DNA from: JAGVSR01 sp033765145
GTDB lineage: Bacteria; Pseudomonadota; Alphaproteobacteria; Rhizobiales; Hyphomicrobiaceae
Length of the DNA: 64,000 bases
Reading direction: 5' to 3'
Assembly: GCA_033765145.1 (NCBI GenBank)
Contig: JANRIH010000020.1
Span: forward strand, 124,001-188,000
Within the stretch, counting starts at the first letter, position 1. Each line of letters starts with the position of its first letter. The notes beneath the pieces are model-generated. The model saw only the letters and a program-made list of their open reading frames with translations. It did not search any database and was not told the DNA's origin. The position numbers and the translations under genes are program-made. Of this stretch, positions 59,001 to 64,000 are shown one piece after another.

Positions 59001-60052
59001 CGCGCCCGCTCGAGCGGCGGCACGGCCCCTGCCGTTTCCGTCAGCCTGTCGACGTCGATCCATTTCGACGCGAGCTTGACATTGAGGCTCACGCGGTCGG
59101 ACCACGCCGCCCCTGCGCGCCCGCTGACGAGCTGGGGCACGCCGCCGCGGTCAATAGAGATTTCGATGTTTCCGAGTTCCAGTTTTTTGCCGGTCCCGGA
59201 AACTTTGGAGCGGATTTCGATCAAACCGTCGGCCGAAGCCGTTGCGGGTGGCGCTGCGCCAGAGGCCGCTGAAGCGGCCCCGGTAAGTGCAAGGCTTGCC
59301 GGCGTCACTTTGGCGACGAGATCGCCCTCGAATTCCAGAGCGCTGTCGAGGCCGGCTATGCGGCCATCGAACGTGTAGGTGTTGCCGGACGCCGCGACAT
59401 CGACGACGGATTTGAAGCGCAGTCCACCATCGGGATCGCGCTTTGCCGTCGTCAGACGCACGTCGCGCAGCGAACCAGACCAGACGACAGTTCCCTTGAA
59501 GCGATAGGGGCCTGCGAGGTCGTCGGCCGAGAGGATTCCATCGATGGCCGTCACGCGGGCGAGTTCGACGCCTCCGGGTCCGGTGAAACCGACAGCGCCC
59601 CCCGTCACCTTTACGGACTGCAGCGCAACGGTCGTGGGTGCAAACGGCAACGACCCCGGCGCGATCGCCATCGATGTCCAGTTGCCCTGTCCGTCCTTGT
59701 CGAGGGCCAGTTCGACTTCGGGTTTGGTCAGTTCAACTTCGCGTGCTTCCAGAATTCCCTTGAGAAGCGGTGGCACGGACAGCCAGAGCGTGAAACCTTC
59801 GGCACGGAAGATCGGCCGGCCAAGCTCCGTGGCATTGTCCGCGACGCGCAACTTCTCGACACTCACATAAGGGGCGGGCAAGAGCCTCAGGACGACGTTG
59901 CCACCGACGCGAACTTCGCGGCCGAGAACGCGGCTCGCTTCTTCCTCGAGCACCCCGCGGTAGCTGTTCCAATCGATGGCATAGGGGACCGCAAAGAGTG
60001 CGGACAGCACTACGATCAGGAGACCAGCGAGGGTGAGGAGCAGGTTGTTCAT
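56012..60052 (-). CDS. Large AsmA-family protein
   Basis: A 1346-residue AsmA-like protein, in the family that bridges inner and outer membrane and is thought to help move phospholipids. N-terminal anchor (LLLTLAGLLIVVLSALFAVPYAIDW), then AsmA domain (YRGVLEEEASRVLGREVRVGG, PAPYVSVEKLRVADNA, EVELTKPEVELALDKDGQGNW), and long stretches of repeated beta-strands typical of a hydrophobic groove. Near the C-terminus a 65-residue Arg/Glu/Gln coiled-coil (RRMERDVSELERLRR ... ERQKDVERQKEIDRQ) and a Pro/Ala/basic tail follow. At 1346 residues it is about twice E. coli AsmA. Start ATG 60052; the frame is open to 60124. Confidence 0.9.
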   Translation of the reverse strand: MNNLLLTLAGLLIVVLSALFAVPYAIDWNSYRGVLEEEASRVLGREVRVGGNVVLRLLPAPYVSVEKLRVADNATELGRPIFRAEGFTLWLSVPPLLKGILEAREVELTKPEVELALDKDGQGNWTSMAIAPGSLPFAPTTVALQSVKVTGGAVGFTGPGGVELARVTAIDGILSADDLAGPYRFKGTVVWSGSLRDVRLTTAKRDPDGGLRFKSVVDVAASGNTYTFDGRIAGLDSALEFEGDLVAKVTPASLALTGAASAASGAAPPATASADGLIEIRSKVSGTGKKLELGNIEISIDRGGVPQLVSGRAGAAWSDRVSLNVKLASKWIDVDRLTETAGAVPPLERARALFDRLVDALPSEADANVDLVLDQVGIGGDVMSGVAIHARRAGGNLELDDVRASLPGGTQALIDGAIEDEKGARTFKGTLALGGQSLMRFTAWGFGETPFSRLPRDGPFSVEGQLVLSDKTIELSDATAEIDAMPLTGSVLLGLGEKRRAAVSLEGQRIDLASLWPGNPGLAGLRSLVFAGVVAPSAEGATAEKSNGSALGDVSVDIKAAELIDGDRKLRDAHVEVALAGGGLSIPRLAFMSDGGLSVDLTGGATGMPDEPKGALRGIIDAPTSEAVVTLARLVNTPADAQAIVDRAASLAPWRAGATFSFGERTPSAVDVALDGTIEGERMVLAARFDGARTNWREAPADVSASVATRDVDRLLERIAGVRSVPDGDVPAARPGNLFFKAAGTPSAGLVAVAELDAERLSLDFNGRMSVPDLNNIAAKGDVRVDAADARGVMALAGIVLGPGAAGAGIKGKVATALENGVLTLASPDLKLGRSKVSGVVTLARETGAGSTKIDADIVADAASLPGLLGAVTGRPEPVTAAMAPPAPVPASRTKRNQVAVETTEALPAIEPTIWSGAPFDFRLLDSISGTVKASIRSLDIDTGVALKDARVEIALGDGAVKVERLEGAMLGGKAVSKFSLERLAAGAALNGGIDIAVSSTGSAESHGGDEIVGDVAAMSLSFEAKALTPDALIGALSGKGDLKLGDVALKGVSPSAVGRISDLALEGKVASSGPELAAALKTELDAEEFKLGKIAVPVRIEDGALKLDQVAVESSGGRATFDAALDLRSLKLASTWNIEGEAAARAQPSVPQADTVGAPSTNALPLPLDGERKTLPPVLIVFAGRLAELDGLEPSIVADSLERELLVRRMERDVSELERLRRLDELRAKQEAARLKELERQKDVERQKEIDRQKALEAERLRLEQLDQPVDGALPAPEGAPNGAAGEAPGAVPADGAATAGSVDPAAAAEAAAAGPAAPPRPRRPTQPKKRAQETWQPFQITPYQ

Positions 60053-60424
60053 TTTGCCCGATCGACCCGACGGTTCATGGTGCCCGTTCCAGTCCGCACG
60101 CCCGCTCCCCGGAAGGGGCCTCAACAGTCCTGCACGTCTGGCCGCCCGACAGCGCGAGCCGCGCAGCGCCAGATCTCATCAGCACCGACGCGGCAAAGAC
60201 CCTTTCAGACCGGTCCAAGACACGGACTGCAGGGCTCATCCAGCCGACATCCCCGTTCCCGGAACCGGCTATACCGCACCTCAGTCAAATTCTGAACGGG
60301 AATCCCTGGCAACTTCATGACGAATCACCAAGTGCCCGTCGCCAGCGACTTCATCCGGCTTCTCTCTGTGCACAGCAAACAGCCCGCGATTGCTGCGATT
60401 TCTTCGATGCGATAGTTCCAGACG
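60053..60424. other. Spacer between AsmA and uvrD genes
   Basis: About 370 bases between divergent genes. I see no gene, RNA fold or repeat that I can support; weak short frames on both strands are ignored. Confidence 0.4.
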
Positions 60425-62887
60425 ATGAGTGATCCGAGAAAGCCAAGCCACCGCGATGCCGGCGATCCAATCCCGCCGGATCGCCTGGAGCAGGATCTGC
60501 CGACCGGGGCCGACGATCCGCCGTTCGATCTGCCGGACGCTCCCGGCACGGCACGGCCTTCGATCTCGGCGCGCGCCATGGCGCGTCCGGCCGCGGCAGC
60601 CGTTCCCTATCTCGAAAAGCTCAATCCAGAGCAGCGCGAAGCCGTCGAGGCTCTCGATGGCCCTGTCCTCGTGCTTGCCGGCGCCGGGACCGGCAAGACC
60701 CGGGTTCTGACGACCCGCATCGCGCACATCCTCGCCACGCGTCGGGCGTACCCCTCTCAAATCCTAGCCGTGACCTTCACCAACAAGGCGGCCCGCGAGA
60801 TGAAGGAGCGGGTCGCTCATCTTGTCGGCGGGACCGTCGAGGGCATGCCCTGGCTCGGAACGTTCCATTCGATCGGCGTCAAAATTCTCCGGCGGCACGC
60901 AGAACTTGTCGGGCTCAAGTCGCAGTTCACGATCCTCGACGACGACGATCAGGTGCGCCTGATGAAGCAGGTGATCGAAGCGGAGGGTCTCGACAAGGAC
61001 CGCTGGCCGGCGCGGCAACTGGCCAATCTGATCGACAGCTGGAAAAACCGGGGATTGACCCCGGACAACGTCCCGAAGGGCGAGGCGTTCGCATTCGCGG
61101 CCGGGAAAGGCGCCAAGCTCTATGCCGCCTATCAGCAGCGGCTCAAGGAACTCAACGCCGCGGACTTCGGAGACCTGCTCCTCGAAACGATCCGGTTGTT
61201 CCGCGAACATCCGGACGTCCTCGCCGACTTTCAGCGCAGGTTCCGGTTCATTCTCGTCGACGAATATCAGGATACCAACGTCGCGCAGTACCTTTGGCTC
61301 AGGCTTCTGGCGCAAGGTTCGCCGAACATCTCATGTGTCGGCGACGACGACCAGTCGATCTACGGATGGCGCGGCGCGGAAGTGGACAACATTCTTCGCT
61401 TCGAGAAGGATTTCCCCGGCGCGAAAGTCGTTCGCCTCGAACGCAACTACCGCTCGACGGCGCACATCCTCGGCGCGGCTTCGAAACTCATCGCACACAA
61501 TGAGGGCCGGCTCGGCAAGACGCTCTTCACCGACGGCGAGAACGGGACGCGCGTCTCCGTCGCGGGCGTCTGGGACGACGAGGAGGAAGCACGCGCGGTG
61601 ACGGACGAAATCGAGGCGCTGCGGAAGTCGGGACACCGGCTCAACGAGATCGCCATACTCGTCCGCGCGTCCGCGCAGATGCGCGTTCTCGAAGACCGCT
61701 TTGTCACGATCGGCTTGCCCTACCGCGTCATCGGTGGCCCTCGGTTCTACGAACGCGCCGAAATCAAGGACGCGGTCGCCTATCTCGAGGTCACGGCCAA
61801 CCCGGCGAACGATTTGAAGTTCGAGCGCATTGTGAATGTTCCCAAACGCGGCCTCGGGGATACGACCGTAAAGCGCATCCACGATCTCGCGCGCGCCAGA
61901 GGCGTACCGATGTTCGACGCCGCACGCGATCTATCGGGCACAGACGAGCTTGCCGGAAAGGCGCGGAAATCACTGTCAGACGTCGTGGCGTCGTTCGACC
62001 GGTGGCGGAGCCAGATCGACAATCTCAAGCACACGGAACTCGCTGAACTCATCCTCGACGAGTCCGGCTACACGGCCATGTGGCAGGCGGACAAGAGCCC
62101 GCAGGCGCAAAGCAGGCTCGACAACCTCAAGGAACTCGTGCGCTTCATGCACGCGTTCGACACGCTCGCGGGCTTTCTCGAACACGTGTCGCTGGTGATG
62201 GATGCCGATCAGGGCGACGACGGGGACCGAGTCTCGCTCATGACCCTCCATGCGGCGAAGGGCCTGGAATTCGACACCGTCTTTCTCACGGGCTGGGAAG
62301 AAGGGCTCTTTCCCCATCAACGCGCGCTCGACGAGCAGGGCAAGGCAGGGCTCGAGGAGGAGCGAAGGCTCGCCTATGTCGGAATTACGCGCGCCAAGAA
62401 GCGCGCGGCCATCTCGTTTGCACAGAACCGGCGGCTGCGCGGCCTATATCAATCGGCGGCACCGTCGCGTTTCATCGACGAGTTGCCCGAAGCCCATGTC
62501 GAAGTTGTCGAGATCCGCAGTCCGTTCGGCGGCGCCTACCAGAACCTCGGCGCGCTCTATGGGAACCCCTACGGCCGAAGCCGCTTCGACGATGCGCCGC
62601 AGAGCTTCAAGACTTCGACTTATGAGACGCCCGGGTGGAAACGCGCGCAAGCGAATCCCAACAACCGGCCCGGTCCGGCTCCGACGCGCAGAGGCGCGCC
62701 CCTGATTGAGGGCAAGGTCATCGCATCGTCGATCGCAGAGGGTCTCGGTTACAAGACTGGCGATCTCGTCATGCATCCGAAATTCGGCGAGGGCGAGGTT
62801 GTCGAGGTCGACGGCGACAAATTGACGATCGAGTTCAAGACGGCCGGGCGCAAACGGGTCGTCGACAGCTTCGTTTCGCGTGCCTGA
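60425..62887 (+). CDS. uvrD: UvrD/PcrA-type ATP-dependent DNA helicase
   Basis: SF1 3'-5' helicase of mismatch and excision repair. Walker A AGAGTGKT at residues 85-92, motif Ia AVTFTNKAAREM, motif II DEYQDTN, motif III VGDDDQSIYGWRGA, motif IV LERNYRS, motif V TLHAAKGLEFDTVFLTG, motif VI AYVGITRAKK. A 60-residue unstructured N-tail precedes the helicase. The last 60 residues are a Tudor-like domain (GDLVMHPKFGEGEVVEVDGDKLTIEFKTAGRKRVVDSFV). Length 820 is slightly above normal. mutL, a functional partner, is at the other end of the window. Confidence 0.95.
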   Translation: MSDPRKPSHRDAGDPIPPDRLEQDLPTGADDPPFDLPDAPGTARPSISARAMARPAAAAVPYLEKLNPEQREAVEALDGPVLVLAGAGTGKTRVLTTRIAHILATRRAYPSQILAVTFTNKAAREMKERVAHLVGGTVEGMPWLGTFHSIGVKILRRHAELVGLKSQFTILDDDDQVRLMKQVIEAEGLDKDRWPARQLANLIDSWKNRGLTPDNVPKGEAFAFAAGKGAKLYAAYQQRLKELNAADFGDLLLETIRLFREHPDVLADFQRRFRFILVDEYQDTNVAQYLWLRLLAQGSPNISCVGDDDQSIYGWRGAEVDNILRFEKDFPGAKVVRLERNYRSTAHILGAASKLIAHNEGRLGKTLFTDGENGTRVSVAGVWDDEEEARAVTDEIEALRKSGHRLNEIAILVRASAQMRVLEDRFVTIGLPYRVIGGPRFYERAEIKDAVAYLEVTANPANDLKFERIVNVPKRGLGDTTVKRIHDLARARGVPMFDAARDLSGTDELAGKARKSLSDVVASFDRWRSQIDNLKHTELAELILDESGYTAMWQADKSPQAQSRLDNLKELVRFMHAFDTLAGFLEHVSLVMDADQGDDGDRVSLMTLHAAKGLEFDTVFLTGWEEGLFPHQRALDEQGKAGLEEERRLAYVGITRAKKRAAISFAQNRRLRGLYQSAAPSRFIDELPEAHVEVVEIRSPFGGAYQNLGALYGNPYGRSRFDDAPQSFKTSTYETPGWKRAQANPNNRPGPAPTRRGAPLIEGKVIASSIAEGLGYKTGDLVMHPKFGEGEVVEVDGDKLTIEFKTAGRKRVVDSFVSRA

Positions 62888-63101
62888 CGTTGCTTAATAC
62901 CGGTTCTGACGCGAGATTGTTTCAGATGCGCACAGGCCCGCGCACATTATTCAGGTTACTTCGCCGTTACCCATATCATTGCACGCCGTTTTCCAGGATC
63001 AGCGCAGCTGGAAAGTCGAATTCAATAAAATTGTACGCCGCGAGAAACTGATCCTTGAGGCGCGATGCTTAAGCTCCCAGGCAAGTTTGCGGGAGTTTCA
63101 G

Positions 63102-64000
63102 ATGTCGTACAATTTGTCCGGCCTCAATGTCATCAACGGCACGTCGAACGCCGAAACAATCAACGGCACGCTGTTCGGCGATGCGATCTACGGCAATGGT
63201 GGCGCGGATACGCTCAACGGCGGTCTCGGCAAGGACATCCTGTTCGGCGGCAGCGGCGGCGTCACATTCCGCTATACCTCAGACGGTCTCTGGACCACGG
63301 CGCAGGCGAACAACGCCGGCGATCCCGGCAATCCGGGCGACGGTACGACGATCTCGCTCCTCACGTATGGTCAGAGCAACGACACCTTCGTCGGAGAGGG
63401 CACCGGCAACACACTCGAAATGGGCGATGGCCATTTTGCGCTGTTCCTCGAGGATGGACTCTCGACGGGTGTGCATTCGACGCGCCTCGTCAATATCCAG
63501 ACGTTTGTCATGGGAAGTGGCGGGCAGATCATCGATCTCACCGCGACAACACTGACCTACGGCGCCGTCACTGTTCACGGCGGCTCGGGAGACGACTGGA
63601 TCGCAGCCAACGCGGGCCACGATCTGGTCTCAGGCAACAATGGCAACGATTACGTCTGGGGCGGATCGGGCAACGACACGTTGAACGGCGGCGCGGGCAA
63701 CGACCGCGTTTCGGGCGGTGTCGGACACGACGTTCTCAATGGAGACGCGGGCAACGACACGATGACCGGCGGCGCGGGCAACGACAGCTACACCGTCGAC
63801 AGCAGCTCGGATCAGGTCGTCGAAAGCTCGAACGGCGGCACGGACTCCGTCACGGCCTCCTTCTCCTACACGCTCGGCACCGACGTCGAGGATCTGATCC
63901 TCATCGGCTCCGCACTCAACGGCACGGGCAACGCGAGTGCTAACCGGATCGTCGGCAACGACAGCGCGAACCTACTCGACGGACGGGGCGGCGCCGACAC
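63102..64000 (+). CDS. RTX calcium-binding repeat protein 2 (N-terminal part; runs off window)
   Basis: Open frame from ATG 63102 (GGGAG six bases upstream) to the window end, coding at least 299 residues. It begins MSYNLSGLNVINGTSNAETI and carries RTX repeats in two blocks: GNGGADTLNGGLGKDILFGG near the start and a longer run from about residue 166 (GGSGDDWIAANAGHDLVSG, GGSGNDTLNGGAGNDRVSGG, GDAGNDTMTGGAGNDSYTV). Between them lies a non-repeat beta-rich part of about 120 residues. No signal peptide. The C-terminal export signal would be beyond the window. The same protein class as the gene at 49103, though not adjacent. Another frame here is a shadow. Confidence 0.88.
   Translation, partial: MSYNLSGLNVINGTSNAETINGTLFGDAIYGNGGADTLNGGLGKDILFGGSGGVTFRYTSDGLWTTAQANNAGDPGNPGDGTTISLLTYGQSNDTFVGEGTGNTLEMGDGHFALFLEDGLSTGVHSTRLVNIQTFVMGSGGQIIDLTATTLTYGAVTVHGGSGDDWIAANAGHDLVSGNNGNDYVWGGSGNDTLNGGAGNDRVSGGVGHDVLNGDAGNDTMTGGAGNDSYTVDSSSDQVVESSNGGTDSVTASFSYTLGTDVEDLILIGSALNGTGNASANRIVGNDSANLLDGRGGAD

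Noticed and set aside
63065..63943. Frame overlapping the second RTX gene
   Set aside because: Arg/His/Gln-rich product; the frame starting at 63102 has a good ribosome-binding site and clear RTX repeats.
1..64000. Mobile elements, prophage, integrases, tRNA or rRNA genes
   Set aside because: None of the usual protein motifs, terminal repeats or tRNA T-arm sequences were seen, apart from the tmRNA.

Overview
The window looks like a chromosome segment of a high-GC alphaproteobacterium, most likely order Hyphomicrobiales (Rhizobiales). The best evidence is a circularly permuted two-piece tmRNA gene (51541-51885) next to the alphaproteobacterial form of the ClpXP adaptor SspB. Supporting evidence is the gene order folA-hflK-hflC-DUF2065-degP-psd-pssA and the DUF4169/ribbon-helix-helix pair. 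Genus cannot be set from what is visible. I see no rRNA or tRNA genes, insertion sequences, phage genes or CRISPR arrays.

Layout. 1-12.8 kb is housekeeping: the end of an M16 peptidase, a glucose-6-phosphate isomerase, mutL, a bactofilin, rsmD with an rRNA pseudouridine synthase, tadA, a patatin-like esterase, a GGDEF-EAL protein, a D-2-hydroxyacid dehydrogenase with a clear terminator, and a methyltransferase. 12.9-28.5 kb is an exopolysaccharide locus of Wzx/Wzy type. It holds a short export lipoprotein, an outer-membrane barrel, a Wzc-like copolymerase with a broken Walker A, a priming phosphoglycosyltransferase, a polymerase-like membrane protein, an acyltransferase with a SGNH domain, four glycosyltransferases and a flippase. 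28.6-38.7 kb is about outer-membrane uptake: a secreted barrel-like protein, two TonB-dependent receptors with the same unusual Pro/Ala-rich N-terminal extension, then a small secreted Cys protein with exbB, exbD and tonB. 38.8-48.9 kb is a cytosolic histidine kinase, a HerA-like ATPase, phosphatidylethanolamine synthesis (pssA, psd), envelope proteolysis (degP, hflC, hflK) and thymidylate synthesis (folA, thyA). 49-52.7 kb holds an RTX repeat protein, a CPBP protease, ssrA and sspB. 53-64 kb holds fumC, small hypotheticals, a very large AsmA protein, a UvrD helicase and the start of a second RTX repeat protein that runs off the window.

How the parts work together. ssrA adds a tag to stalled nascent chains and the adjacent sspB would deliver tagged chains to ClpXP. 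The exopolysaccharide genes cover priming, chain assembly, flipping, polymerisation, decoration and export, so the locus looks nearly self-sufficient; its leader carries a possible attenuator. The receptors and the ExbB-ExbD-TonB motor are adjacent and probably serve one another. No wholly unknown system is evident. The most unusual points are the short-OPX plus barrel export pair, the P-loop loss in the copolymerase, the duplicated promoter with a palindromic spacer upstream of the receptor genes, and the shared receptor extension.
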